64,000 nt of DNA, from NCBI GenBank assembly GCA_040510375.1, contig JBEVJC010000019.1:84963-148962 (forward strand). Reading direction: 5' to 3'. The notes beneath the pieces were generated by a model, which searched no databases, had not been told where the DNA came from, and saw only the letters and a program-made list of their open reading frames with translations. Origin of the DNA: JBEVJC01 sp040510375. Lineage in GTDB: Bacteria > Bacteroidota > Bacteroidia > Chitinophagales > Chitinophagaceae. Positions within the stretch are counted from its first letter, which is position 1. Each line of letters opens with the position of its first letter. Positions 50,661 to 60,519 of the stretch are shown in pieces. Both the position numbers and the translations under genes were made by a program.

Positions 50661-52781
50661 ATGCTCAGGCGCCTCTGCTTAACCAGTGTTATTGCCTTTT
50701 CTTTTCTTGTTGCGAATTCCCAATCTGACTCCATCGAACCTGTCAACCGGCTGCTGAATCTTTCACTTGAAGAACTGATGGAAGTGAAGGTTATTACCGC
50801 ATCGGGTTTTCTCCAGTCAACTTTTGAAGCACCATCCACGATCGTGGTGATTACTGCTAAACAGATAGCCGAACGTGGTTATGAACAACTGGAAGATGCC
50901 CTGCGTGATGTTCCGGGTATCGACATGATCCATATAAATGGGTACGCACCCACCTTGTTTTATTTCAGGGGTATGTACGGTGCGGAAAACCTTCGCGCCC
51001 TGCTTATGATCGACGGGATCGTGGAAAATAATATCATTGGCAGTAATGATATGGCCGGACCCGTGTACAGCCTGCATAGCGCTGAAAGGATAGAAATAAT
51101 CTGGGGACCAGTGTCAGCCCTGTATGGCTCCAACGCGTTTGGCGGCATCATACATATTATTTCAAAAAAAGGAAAAGACATTGATGGGATAAAGGCTGAG
51201 CAGGGTTTTGGAAGTTTTAATACATCGTTTACCAAGATTTCAGCTGGTACCAGGAAAAAGAACCTGGAGTTTTCAGTCGGCGGTACCCTTTATAATTCGG
51301 ACGGACCCGTTTTTAAAAACCGTGATCCGCAGTATTCGGGTTCATTTGTTCACAAAGGTTATTCGTTTAATGGAATAGTAACCTATCACGCGAAATTTTC
51401 TTCCACTACCCTGGGATACCGGACCTACCGGACACCCATGGGATTTGGCACTTATGCCAATAGTCCGACAGTATACTTGCGCCTTCCCGCCGCCGGCGAT
51501 GCCAACGACGGAACGGTGGGAATAATGTCGCGCGAATTCAGGGGGGAAAGGTCGGGCCTTGATGATGCCTTTCTCCGCACTTATTACCTGCAGCACGAGT
51601 ACAATTCGGGTAAAAAAATCAATTTTACTGCCCGGGTGTTTTATCGCGAAACCGGCACGGGTGATGAATCCTACGCTTACATCACCACAGACGGACGACG
51701 TATGATCAGGGCCAGGGTGGCAACTTTTTCCAACCGGAGTGCGGGTGAGTTTGTACTGAATTATAATCCGGGCGGCAGGCACCATTTCACTGCTGGCGCG
51801 CAATTCCAGCAGGACAATGTGGAAGCCGGCGCGCGTCAGTCGACCGTGGACCTTACCACTGTCTACCTCGTGGACGGAAGGGATACCGTTCTCAACCTCA
51901 ATTCATCTTTTCTGCCCCGCAGATTTGATATCCGTAACAACCTGGGAAGTTTTGCGCATTATAATTATGCATTGGATTTATTGGGAAGGACCTACCTGAC
52001 TGCAGGTTTTCGGTACGACCGTAACAGTTATTTTGGGGATGCATTCAGTCCGAGGGCTACGATTGTGAACCGGTCCGACAGTAATTTCACTTTTAAATTC
52101 CAGTTTGGCAAGGCATTCAGGGCACCATCGAATCTGGAGATCTACCAGGCACAGAATGTAAACTTCAATCTCAAACAGGAGCGGATTACCACCTTTGAAA
52201 TAAATGCTATTTATTCCATGGGAAAAAGGATGCGGGTACAATTAAATGGTTTCCGTAACAACCTGTCGGACGTTATTATACTTGGCAATTTATCGGGACT
52301 GAACCCCGATAAAAATGCAGGTGTCGTTCATATTAACGGTATTGAAGCACTTGCTGATTTGCAGCTGAACAACAAGATCTCCGGCTTTATTAATTTTACC
52401 TTCCAGGATTCACGCGGCCACAACCTGGTTACCGGGAGACGTGGCAGGATTCCTGGCGTGGCGAGAGTCAAGGGAAATATCGGGTTCACAGCACGTGTCG
52501 AAAACCTTCTTATTGTAAGTGGGAGTGGTAACTGGATCGGCAAGCGGTCAGTCCCCTTCACCGATCCGCACGGACCTGTGGATGGTTATTTCCTGGCAAA
52601 TGTTTATGTATCGACTGTACCGTTGTTCAAACAAAAGATCACGATTGGCTTCAATGTACACAACCTGTTTAATACAACATGGTTTGATCCGGGCATCCGT
52701 ACAGCCGACGGCTTTTTATATTCAACCGTACTGGAACAACCCGGGATCAATGGCCTGTTTAAAATAGCAGTGGGCTTATAG
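50661..52781 (+). CDS. TonB-dependent receptor of the YfiR/kinase operon
   Basis: The start is set at ATG 50661 (MLRRLCLTSVIAFSFLVANSQ) for a clean signal peptide. The 706-residue protein opens with LNLSLEELMEVKVITASGF, which is typical of this receptor group, and has the plug APSTIVVITAKQIAERGYEQ, LEDALRDVPGID, FYFRGMYG, WGPVSALYGSNAFGGIIHII, and a barrel. It precedes YfiR-like and CHASE8 kinase genes, an arrangement found repeatedly in bacteria. The last residue of the barrel is not aromatic (VGL). Confidence 0.9.
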   Translation: MLRRLCLTSVIAFSFLVANSQSDSIEPVNRLLNLSLEELMEVKVITASGFLQSTFEAPSTIVVITAKQIAERGYEQLEDALRDVPGIDMIHINGYAPTLFYFRGMYGAENLRALLMIDGIVENNIIGSNDMAGPVYSLHSAERIEIIWGPVSALYGSNAFGGIIHIISKKGKDIDGIKAEQGFGSFNTSFTKISAGTRKKNLEFSVGGTLYNSDGPVFKNRDPQYSGSFVHKGYSFNGIVTYHAKFSSTTLGYRTYRTPMGFGTYANSPTVYLRLPAAGDANDGTVGIMSREFRGERSGLDDAFLRTYYLQHEYNSGKKINFTARVFYRETGTGDESYAYITTDGRRMIRARVATFSNRSAGEFVLNYNPGGRHHFTAGAQFQQDNVEAGARQSTVDLTTVYLVDGRDTVLNLNSSFLPRRFDIRNNLGSFAHYNYALDLLGRTYLTAGFRYDRNSYFGDAFSPRATIVNRSDSNFTFKFQFGKAFRAPSNLEIYQAQNVNFNLKQERITTFEINAIYSMGKRMRVQLNGFRNNLSDVIILGNLSGLNPDKNAGVVHINGIEALADLQLNNKISGFINFTFQDSRGHNLVTGRRGRIPGVARVKGNIGFTARVENLLIVSGSGNWIGKRSVPFTDPHGPVDGYFLANVYVSTVPLFKQKITIGFNVHNLFNTTWFDPGIRTADGFLYSTVLEQPGINGLFKIAVGL

Positions 52782-52829
52782 TACCGGACTAACCAATTGA
52801 GATTATATCCAAGCGACCGAATAATTCCG

Positions 52830-53348
52830 ATGAATATTAAAAGAACTGTTTTGTTTTCCCTGCTGGTAGCCTCTTCGGGTTTCGCTATGGGTCAGTCTGC
52901 CAATAAAGAAGCAGACCTGAAAGCAGTGTTTATATATAATTTCACCAGGTATATTGACTGGGATACCACTACGCTGGGGAAAAACTTTGTGATCGGTGTA
53001 CTGGGCCAGTCACCGATCACCACATCCCTTAACAAGATTGCGGCATCTTCAACTGTAGCCAACAGGAAGATTATTGTCCAGGTTTATGAAGTACCGGAAA
53101 ACATCAGGTCATGCCAGATCCTGTTTATCCCCTCGCAAAGCCCGCATCCCCTGCCGGTGATTTTAAATAATACCGGCAATTCGGTGCTGACCGTAAGCGA
53201 AGAGGAAGGGTTTGCCAGGAGGGGGACTGCAATTAATTTTTATATCCTGAACAACAAATTAAAGTTTGAAATAAATGTTACTGAACTGGCAGCAAAGAAT
53301 CTCAGGGCGAGTTCGCAATTACTCAAACTGGCAACCATCATTCAATAA
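52830..53348 (+). CDS. YfiR family (DUF4154) protein
   Basis: A 172-residue protein; start ATG 52830 (MNIKRTVLFSLLVASSGFAM) gives a signal peptide. DUF4154 motifs: LKAVFIYNFTRYIDWD, NFVIGVLGQSPI, SCQILFIPSQS, VLTVSEEEGFARRGTAINFY, KLKFEINVTELAAKNLRASS. In Pseudomonas, YfiR is the periplasmic inhibitor of a diguanylate cyclase; here its neighbour is a histidine kinase, so it probably modulates the kinase sensor. Only 15 bases separate it from the kinase. Confidence 0.9.
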   Translation: MNIKRTVLFSLLVASSGFAMGQSANKEADLKAVFIYNFTRYIDWDTTTLGKNFVIGVLGQSPITTSLNKIAASSTVANRKIIVQVYEVPENIRSCQILFIPSQSPHPLPVILNNTGNSVLTVSEEEGFARRGTAINFYILNNKLKFEINVTELAAKNLRASSQLLKLATIIQ

Positions 53349-53363
53349 AATGACGCTATAAAA

Positions 53364-54740
53364 GTGATCAGGCTCAAAGACATCTCCATAAGGAATAAAC
53401 TAATCGGCATCCAGGTTTTTACCAGTGTACTTGTACTGGCTATATTTTCCATTGTTTTCATTGCGAATGAACTTGAGTCCTACCGTAAACGGAAGATCGA
53501 TGACACGGTTTCCCTGGCCGGCGTTGTAGGAAGCAACGTTATATCGACACTTACATTCGACGATGGCGATGCCGCACGCGAGATCCTGGAAACACTCCGC
53601 CATGTTTCACCGGAAATTTTATACGCTGGCATTGTTGACAAAAACGGGAAAGTGTTTGCGGGTTATTCAGGTGCCACAAACCAGGCCACCAATATCCAGT
53701 ATGTACTGGGTAACGATACCGTCAGATATTACCGGGATCAGTTGTACCTGAAAACATCGATCCTGGACCAGAACAAACGGATTGGTACGGTATTGCTGCT
53801 GGTTGACCTGGTTGACCTGGCGGAAATGAAGAAATCTACCATCCGGACCGCGTTTATCTTACTGTTTGCTGCATTGATCCTGGCTTTTATGATCGCAATA
53901 ATTGTGCAGACCACCATCACCCACCGGCTTACCAAACTTGTAAGTGCCATGCAGGAAGTGAGCCGTGCCGGCAATTATGATGTGGTTGTTGCTGACGATG
54001 GTAAGGATGAAATCAGTACACTGACACAGGGTTTTAATCAGTTTAATCAGCAGATCAAGGCCAATCTCCATAAAAAAGATGAGTTCATCGGCATCGCCAG
54101 CCACGAACTGAAAACACCACTCACCAGTATCAAGGGTTATCTTGAATTATTAAAAAGCATGGAAGACCGGCCAGGTCATCTCCGCCTGGTGGAGAAAGCC
54201 GGGAAAAACGTGGTAAAACTGGAGAACCTGATCCGTGACCTGCTGGATGTATCAAAAATCCAGGGAGGACAACTGGAACTTAACTGTTCGGAATTTGACC
54301 TGGTGGAACTGATCGAAGAGATTATTGCCGCACTCCAACCGGTGTTTCCAAACCGGGAGATCACGCATAACAGCGACTCGAAGTCTACCCTGATTTATGC
54401 TGACCGCCAACGTATCGAACAGGTACTGATCAACCTCCTTTCCAATGCAATGAAATATTCACCCGTTGAATCAAAAGTAGAAGTGGCAAGTTCTTTCAAC
54501 AAAACAGGTGTGCTTGTAAAAGTGCGCGATTTTGGTGTAGGTATCACACCGTCTGAACAGTCAAAGATCTTTGAACGCTTTTACCGGGCAAAAGACGCAT
54601 CGATCCATATAGCAGGTTTTGGACTTGGACTTTATATCTGCAAGGATATTGTAAGCAGGCATGAAGGAAAAATCTGGGTGGAATCGAATGATAAAGGCTC
54701 GACCTTCTTTTTTACCCTGCCCCAGGCAGGCCTGGTGTGA
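53364..54740 (+). CDS. CHASE8-HAMP sensor histidine kinase
   Basis: The 458-residue kinase begins at GTG 53364; the nearest ATG upstream (53350) hits a stop after three codons. It has TM1 at about 14-33, a CHASE8 sensor at about 35-135 (SLAGVVGSNVISTLTFDDGD), TM2 at about 163-185, HAMP, the phosphoacceptor His in GIASHELKTPLTSIKGYLEL, and ATP-binding N, G1 and G2 motifs (LINLLSNAMKYSP, VRDFGVGI, FGLGLYICKDIVSRHEGKIW). There is no receiver domain and no adjacent response regulator. It likely reads the state of the TonB receptor through YfiR. Confidence 0.93.
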   Translation: MIRLKDISIRNKLIGIQVFTSVLVLAIFSIVFIANELESYRKRKIDDTVSLAGVVGSNVISTLTFDDGDAAREILETLRHVSPEILYAGIVDKNGKVFAGYSGATNQATNIQYVLGNDTVRYYRDQLYLKTSILDQNKRIGTVLLLVDLVDLAEMKKSTIRTAFILLFAALILAFMIAIIVQTTITHRLTKLVSAMQEVSRAGNYDVVVADDGKDEISTLTQGFNQFNQQIKANLHKKDEFIGIASHELKTPLTSIKGYLELLKSMEDRPGHLRLVEKAGKNVVKLENLIRDLLDVSKIQGGQLELNCSEFDLVELIEEIIAALQPVFPNREITHNSDSKSTLIYADRQRIEQVLINLLSNAMKYSPVESKVEVASSFNKTGVLVKVRDFGVGITPSEQSKIFERFYRAKDASIHIAGFGLGLYICKDIVSRHEGKIWVESNDKGSTFFFTLPQAGLV

Positions 54741-54820
54741 CGTGCACTAATATTAAACACTTTGTATCTTTAGCTTAGACAATTCCGGTCCGGGCGCGTT
54801 AAGAATTATAATCAATTCTC

Positions 54821-55504
54821 ATGGTATCAGAAAATTTTAACGGGAAAACCCCCGGAGGGTTCAGGGCAAAACACGCGGTGTTATTGATCCTGGGGATTCT
54901 CCTGCTAGACCAGGCCCTGAAGATTTATATAAAAACCCACTTCACCTATGGGGAAGAAAGACTCGTACTTGGAAGCTGGCTACGACTACATTTTATCGAG
55001 AACGAAGGAATGGCCTGGGGGTTGAAATTTAAAATCGACGCCGGGAAATTATTCCTGACACTGTTTCGCCTTGTAGCGGTAATCTGGGGTACCTTTTTTA
55101 TATTGAAACTGATCAGGAAAAAATATCCGGCGAAATTGCTGACCTGTTGCTGCCTGATTTATGCCGGTGCTGCTGGTAACCTGATTGACTCCATGTTCTA
55201 CGGAGTAATCTTCGATAAAGGCGCCATGTTTAATGCAAACGGAACGGACCTGAACAATTATGAAGGCCTGGCCCAATTCACCACTCATGGTTACACTTCT
55301 TTTATGAACGGGAACGTAGTTGATATGATTTACTGCCCCCTGTTCAGCGGTCATTTCCCATCGTGGATGCCATTTGTAGGCGGGGATTATTTCGAATTCT
55401 TCAATTTGATTTTCAATCTGGCGGACGCAGCAATCTGTATTGGGCTGGCCGGGCTGTTGTTATTGCGAAAGAGAAAGCCTGAGGTTATTGAAGACCTCCC
55501 CTGA
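54821..55504 (+). CDS. lspA: Lipoprotein signal peptidase II
   Basis: A 227-residue membrane protein with the two catalytic aspartates in GAAGNLIDSMFYGVIFD and FNLIFNLADAAICIG, and the N-terminal helix starting LLILGILLLDQALKIYIK. LspA cleaves the signal peptide of prolipoproteins after diacylglyceryl modification. E. coli LspA is 164 residues; the longer form with an extracytoplasmic insertion (DKGAMFNANGTDLNNYEG to about PFVGGDYF) is usual for Bacteroidota. It lies between the kinase operon and the efflux operon as a single gene. Confidence 0.96.
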   Translation: MVSENFNGKTPGGFRAKHAVLLILGILLLDQALKIYIKTHFTYGEERLVLGSWLRLHFIENEGMAWGLKFKIDAGKLFLTLFRLVAVIWGTFFILKLIRKKYPAKLLTCCCLIYAGAAGNLIDSMFYGVIFDKGAMFNANGTDLNNYEGLAQFTTHGYTSFMNGNVVDMIYCPLFSGHFPSWMPFVGGDYFEFFNLIFNLADAAICIGLAGLLLLRKRKPEVIEDLP

Positions 55505-55703
55505 CCGGAGAATTCCTGAAAAAGAATAAGCTGTACAAAAAAAATTTAACAGGGGGCCGAATAAATATTGGTATCTCCCCTTTAACTGAAGCTAATGTTC
55601 GTTTGTCCTGACCCTGATTTTAGCCTATTTGCAATTTATTTGCAATTCTGATTGCAAGGAGTACTTGTTTCCCAATCAAATCTTTCCTTACTTTCGTCCC
55701 GCA

Positions 55704-56084
55704 ATGAGGGTATCATTATTTTTCCTTGGGCTCTTTATCCTGCTGCTGAACTTCAGTGGAACTGAAAGTGTTGCTGCAACAACGCCTGTTTCGTCCCGAT
55801 TTGTCGCCAATTCACAAGCCCTGCAGGTTAGCCATGAATGCAAAACCGCTGTGGTAACGAATGCCGACACAGACGATCAGTCAGTCTCCGTTTTCAGCGA
55901 AGACCTGGAGGATGAAGATATCAACGACCTGTTTGCAAGAAAATTCAAACTCATTGCCCGTAGTGATCCGGCAATATCCCAGCAGACAGTTTTCATTTGT
56001 TTTATCAACCGCTCCAAATCCGCTTCCAGTTTTTTTGGAACGGAAACCTCCCGTTATATCAGGCAACGCGTTCTGAGGGTCTGA
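55704..56084 (+). CDS. Exported small hypothetical protein
   Basis: A 126-residue protein from ATG 55704 (MRVSLFFLGLFILLLNFSG, a clear signal peptide); the frame is open further upstream but without a signal. The mature part is about 100 residues with an acidic centre (SVFSEDLEDEDINDLFA) and a basic end. There are two cysteines (HECKT and VFICFINR). I recognise no family. It stands just before the RND efflux operon and might be co-regulated with it. Confidence 0.55.
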   Translation: MRVSLFFLGLFILLLNFSGTESVAATTPVSSRFVANSQALQVSHECKTAVVTNADTDDQSVSVFSEDLEDEDINDLFARKFKLIARSDPAISQQTVFICFINRSKSASSFFGTETSRYIRQRVLRV

Positions 56085-56242
56085 ATCTCCCCTGCCAAAG
56101 TTGAAGTGTCATTGACCGTACCATCACCTGGAACCGGCCAGCCTTCAGTATTCCGTGCGCCCCGTCCGCACCACTTATTCTTGCCTGCTATATGAAATCC
56201 CCGGCTTTAAGCCATTCATAGCAAAACATTTTATCAAATACC

Positions 56243-57325
56243 ATGAACAGAATTATGACTCTGACCAGCCTGTTGGCTGTGTTATGCCTCCAAAGCTGCA
56301 AATCCAAACAGGAAGCCAAAGAAGAGGCCGGCAAGTACGCCGTTACCAGTCCACTCAAAACAGATACATCTTTCTCCAAAGAGTATGTTTCGCAAATCCG
56401 ATCGGTCCGCAATGTCGAGATCAGGTCGTTGGAAAAAGGTTTTCTCCAGGATATCTATGTGGACGAAGGCCAGTATGTCAAAGCCGGACAGGTACTTTTC
56501 CGGATCATGCCCAGGATTTATGAGGCAGAGCTGATGAAGGCCCAGGCGGAAGTTGCTGCTGCCAGTATTGAACTGCAGAATACAAAAGCGCTGGTGGATA
56601 AAAATGTTGTTTCAAAAAACGAACAGGCAATGGCCGAGGCCAAATTGCAACAGGCCCAGGCAGAGACCGCCCTGGCCCGCCTCCATCTTTCATTCACCGA
56701 AATACGCGCACCCTTTGCGGGCACGATCGACCGGCTCCCAAAAAAAACCGGAAGCCTTATCGATGAAGGCGAGTTGCTGACCAGCCTGTCGGACAATAGT
56801 CAGGTATTCGCTTACTTCAACGTGTCGGAACCAGAATACATCGACTACCAGACCAATATCAAGGGCCGCGCTGACGCAACAGTCACCTTACTGCTGGCCA
56901 ACAATACCCCGCACGCCTATAAAGGCAAAGTAGAAGTGATCGAAAGTGAATTCGACAATGAAACAGGTAATATCGCTTTCAGGGCCAGGTTCCCAAACCC
57001 CGGCCAACTGCTGAAGAATGGTGAAACAGGTAAGATCCGCATGCAGGTGCCTGCACCAGGCGCACTGCTCATCCCCCAAAAAGCCACTTACGAAATCCAG
57101 GAAAAGAAATATGTTTTTATAGTGGATAAAGATGGCGTTGCCCGCTCAAGGGAGATCACGGTTACAGGCGAGATCCCCGATCTGTATGTAGTAGCCAGCG
57201 GCCTATCGGAGTCTGATCACCTTTTGCTGGAAGGCGTGCAGAAAGTGAAAGATGATGAGAAGATCCAATTTGAATATGAAGCACCTGCCGATGTAATATC
57301 CAAACTGCGCCTGAAAGCAGAATAG
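56243..57325 (+). CDS. RND efflux periplasmic adaptor (membrane fusion protein)
   Basis: A 360-residue lipoprotein (lipobox LCLQSCKSK). Adaptor features: a lipoyl-like half near GFLQDIYVDEGQYVKAGQVLF, a helical hairpin at about 95-150 (AQAEVAAASIELQNTKALV), FTEIRAPFAGTIDRLPKKTG for the second lipoyl half, beta-barrel and membrane-proximal domains (EKKYVFIVDKDGVARSREI). It links the inner-membrane pump to the outer-membrane factor. It is the first gene of a three-gene operon with 26 bases to the pump. Confidence 0.95.
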   Translation: MNRIMTLTSLLAVLCLQSCKSKQEAKEEAGKYAVTSPLKTDTSFSKEYVSQIRSVRNVEIRSLEKGFLQDIYVDEGQYVKAGQVLFRIMPRIYEAELMKAQAEVAAASIELQNTKALVDKNVVSKNEQAMAEAKLQQAQAETALARLHLSFTEIRAPFAGTIDRLPKKTGSLIDEGELLTSLSDNSQVFAYFNVSEPEYIDYQTNIKGRADATVTLLLANNTPHAYKGKVEVIESEFDNETGNIAFRARFPNPGQLLKNGETGKIRMQVPAPGALLIPQKATYEIQEKKYVFIVDKDGVARSREITVTGEIPDLYVVASGLSESDHLLLEGVQKVKDDEKIQFEYEAPADVISKLRLKAE

Positions 57326-57351
57326 TAATTCAACCCTTAATAACAAGTCGA

Positions 57352-60300
57352 ATGTTTAACAGATTTATACATAGGCCGGTTCTTTCCATTGTCATCTCCC
57401 TGATCATTGTGTTTATGGGCGTGCTGTCAATGATGAAACTGCCGGTTACCCAGTTCCCCTCCATCTCCCCACCCAAGGTAAACGTAGTGGCAGAGTATCC
57501 CGGGGCCAACAATGAATTAATGATCAAGTCGGTCATCATCCCGCTGGAACGGGCTATCAACGGCGTTCCCGGCATGAAGTACATGGCCGCAGATGCGGGC
57601 AACGATGGTGAGGCCACTATCCAGATTGTATTCAACCTGGGTACCGATCCCAACCAGGCTTCCCTCAATGTGCAGAACCGCGTTGCATCGGTGGTCAACA
57701 AACTTCCACCACTGGTAGTGCGTGAGGGTGTCAAGATCACACGCGAAGAATCGAACATGCTGATGTATGTAAACCTGTACAGTACCGACCCGCATGCCGA
57801 TCAGAAATTTCTTTTCAATTTTGCCGATATAAATGTGTTGTCCGAACTGCGTCGTGTGGACGGGGTGGGTGTTGCAGATATACTTGGCAACAGGGAATAC
57901 GCTATGCGCGTGTGGTTAAAACCGGATCGCATGCTGGCATATAAAATCTCGGCTGACGAAGTGCTCAAGGCCCTTGATGAACAGAGTCTGGAAGCATCGC
58001 CGGGTAAGACCGGCGAGAGTTCAGGTAAACGCTCCCAATCGTTCGAGTATGTATTGAAATATTCCGGACGTTATACCACCAAAGAGCAGTATGAAAATGT
58101 GGCGCTGAAAGCATCTGCCAATGGTGAGATACTGCGTCTCAAAGATGTGGCAGATATCGAATTCGGTAGTTCCATGTATGATATCTACTCGAACCTCAAT
58201 GGTAAACCATCGGCAGCCATCACCCTCAAACAATCGTATGGCAGTAACGCCAGCCAGGTAATCGAGGACGTAAAGGCAAAACTGAAAGAAATCAAGGCCA
58301 CTACTTTTCCAAAAGGTATGGATTACGAAATCAGTTATGACGTATCCACGTTCCTTGATGCTTCTATTGAAAAAGTAGTCCACACACTGGTTGAAGCGTT
58401 CCTGCTGGTTGGTCTGGTAGTATTCCTGTTCCTGGGCGACTGGCGATCCACTCTTATACCAGCCATTGCGGTACCGGTTTCATTAATCGGCACGTTTATG
58501 TTCATGTCGTTTTTCGGGATCACCCTTAACCTTATCACCCTGTTCGCACTGGTACTGGCGATCGGTATCGTGGTAGACAATGCCATCGTGGTGATCGAAG
58601 CGGTACATGCCAAAATGGAACTGGAGGGTTTATCGCCCCTGAAGGCAACCGAAGCAGCAATGCACGAAATCAGCGGTGCCATCATCGCCATCACTTTTGT
58701 AATGGCAGCGGTGTTTATACCAGTGGCATTTATGTCGGGACCAGTGGGTATTTTTTACCGCCAGTTTTCGATCACCATGGCCACTTCCATCATCTTGTCC
58801 GGATTGGTGGCCCTTACTCTTACACCAGCGCTTTGTGCCATCATGCTGAAAAACACCCATGGTAAGCCAAGGAAAAAAACAATCCTCAACCGAACTCTTG
58901 ATGGATTTAATAACTGGTTCAATGGTCTTTCCGGACGATACCAGAAACTGCTTGGCAGGATTGTCAGCAAACGATTGATCACTTTTGCCATGCTGATTGC
59001 GTTCCTTATTGGCATCTGGATAGTCAACAACGGGTTGCCATCCGGATTTATTCCCAATGAAGACCAGGGGATGTTCTACGCTGTAATCCAGACCCCGCCC
59101 GGTTCTTCGCTGGAACGAACCAACCAGGTATCGGAACGGCTGCAGAAGATCGCAGAGGGAATAGAAGACGTGCAATCAGTTTCTTCGCTTGCAGGTTATG
59201 AAATCCTCACGGAAGGAACCGGTGCCAACTCCGGAACCTGTCTGATTAACCTGAAAGGATGGAATGAGCGCAAGCATTCAGTACAGGAGATCATGGACGA
59301 ACTGGAAGAAAAATCAAAAGATATTACCGGTGCAACCATTGAATTTTTCCAACCCCCTGCTGTACCTGGTTATGGGGCCGCGGGTGGGTTTGAACTCCGG
59401 CTGCTGGATAAATCAGGCACGGGTGATTATAAAAAAATGGAGTCGATCAGTAATGACTTTGTAAAAGAACTGACCAAACGTAAAGAGCTGTCTTCTGTAT
59501 TCAGTTTTTACAGCGCCAGTTTCCCGCAATACATGTTAAAAATCGACAATGATATAGCCCAGCAGAAAGGCATCAGTATCGAGAATGCGATGAACACGCT
59601 TTCCACGATGGTGGGCAGCAACTACGAAATAAGTTTTATCCGTTTTGGTCGGCAATACAAAGTGATTGTGCAGGCAGGCGCCGAATACCGGGCGATGCCA
59701 GATGACATTCTCAAGTTGTATGTAAAAAATGACCACGATGAAATGGTGCCATTCTCAGCCTTCATGAAAATGGAAAAAGTGTATGGCCTTTCAGAGATTA
59801 CCCGGCAAAACATGTTTACTGCGTCGGAGATCAGTGGTTCTGCCGCACCTGGCTTTAGCAGTGGTGAGGCAATCAAAACTATCACGGAAGTAGCGGCCAA
59901 AACTTTACCCAGGGGCTACGGCATCGACTGGGCGGGCATTTCGAAAGATGAAGTTGCCCGTGGTAATGAAGCCATCTATATCTTCCTTATCTGTCTTGGC
60001 TTTGTGTACCTCATCCTGGCTGCCCAGTATGAAAGCTTCCTGCTGCCGTTTGTGGTCATTCTTTCATTGGTGGCGGGTGTGTTTGGCGCGTTCCTTTTGC
60101 TGAGTTTACTGGGACTTGAAAACGATATCTATGCACAGGTAGCTGTGGTAATGCTGATCGGGTTACTGGGTAAAAATGCGGTACTGATCGTGGAGATGGC
60201 AGTGCAGCGGCACAGGGCCGGATCAACCGTTTTGCAGTCGGCCATCGAAGCATCAACCGTGCGATTCAGGCCTATCCTGATGACATCATTTGCCTTCATT

Positions 60301-60519
60301 GCCGGATTGATTCCATTGGTATTTGCCAATGGTCCGGGTAAAATAGGCAACCGTACTATCGGGACCGCAGCTGCAGGTGGGATGTTACTCGGCACTGTGT
60401 TCGGTGTACTGATTATCCCCGGACTGTATTACATATTCGGCTCTTTGTCGGCCAGGAAAGCACTGGTACAAGACGAGGAAGAAAATCCATTAACAGAAGA
60501 AATCGATCATAATGTTTAA
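57352..60519 (+). CDS. RND efflux pump inner-membrane transporter (HAE1/AcrB-like)
   Basis: A 1055-residue RND transporter, the normal length of HAE1 pumps. It starts MFNRFIHRPVLSIVISLIIV; the proton relay aspartates are in LALVLAIGIVVDNAIVVIEA (TM4), with the second half beginning near residue 545. FRPILMTSFAFIAGLIPLVF and NRTIGTAAAGGMLLGTVFGV are the typical TM10-12 motifs. It exports hydrophobic drugs and toxins using the proton gradient. The gene ends 8 bases inside the outer-membrane factor gene, so they are coupled. Confidence 0.97.
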   Translation: MFNRFIHRPVLSIVISLIIVFMGVLSMMKLPVTQFPSISPPKVNVVAEYPGANNELMIKSVIIPLERAINGVPGMKYMAADAGNDGEATIQIVFNLGTDPNQASLNVQNRVASVVNKLPPLVVREGVKITREESNMLMYVNLYSTDPHADQKFLFNFADINVLSELRRVDGVGVADILGNREYAMRVWLKPDRMLAYKISADEVLKALDEQSLEASPGKTGESSGKRSQSFEYVLKYSGRYTTKEQYENVALKASANGEILRLKDVADIEFGSSMYDIYSNLNGKPSAAITLKQSYGSNASQVIEDVKAKLKEIKATTFPKGMDYEISYDVSTFLDASIEKVVHTLVEAFLLVGLVVFLFLGDWRSTLIPAIAVPVSLIGTFMFMSFFGITLNLITLFALVLAIGIVVDNAIVVIEAVHAKMELEGLSPLKATEAAMHEISGAIIAITFVMAAVFIPVAFMSGPVGIFYRQFSITMATSIILSGLVALTLTPALCAIMLKNTHGKPRKKTILNRTLDGFNNWFNGLSGRYQKLLGRIVSKRLITFAMLIAFLIGIWIVNNGLPSGFIPNEDQGMFYAVIQTPPGSSLERTNQVSERLQKIAEGIEDVQSVSSLAGYEILTEGTGANSGTCLINLKGWNERKHSVQEIMDELEEKSKDITGATIEFFQPPAVPGYGAAGGFELRLLDKSGTGDYKKMESISNDFVKELTKRKELSSVFSFYSASFPQYMLKIDNDIAQQKGISIENAMNTLSTMVGSNYEISFIRFGRQYKVIVQAGAEYRAMPDDILKLYVKNDHDEMVPFSAFMKMEKVYGLSEITRQNMFTASEISGSAAPGFSSGEAIKTITEVAAKTLPRGYGIDWAGISKDEVARGNEAIYIFLICLGFVYLILAAQYESFLLPFVVILSLVAGVFGAFLLLSLLGLENDIYAQVAVVMLIGLLGKNAVLIVEMAVQRHRAGSTVLQSAIEASTVRFRPILMTSFAFIAGLIPLVFANGPGKIGNRTIGTAAAGGMLLGTVFGVLIIPGLYYIFGSLSARKALVQDEEENPLTEEIDHNV

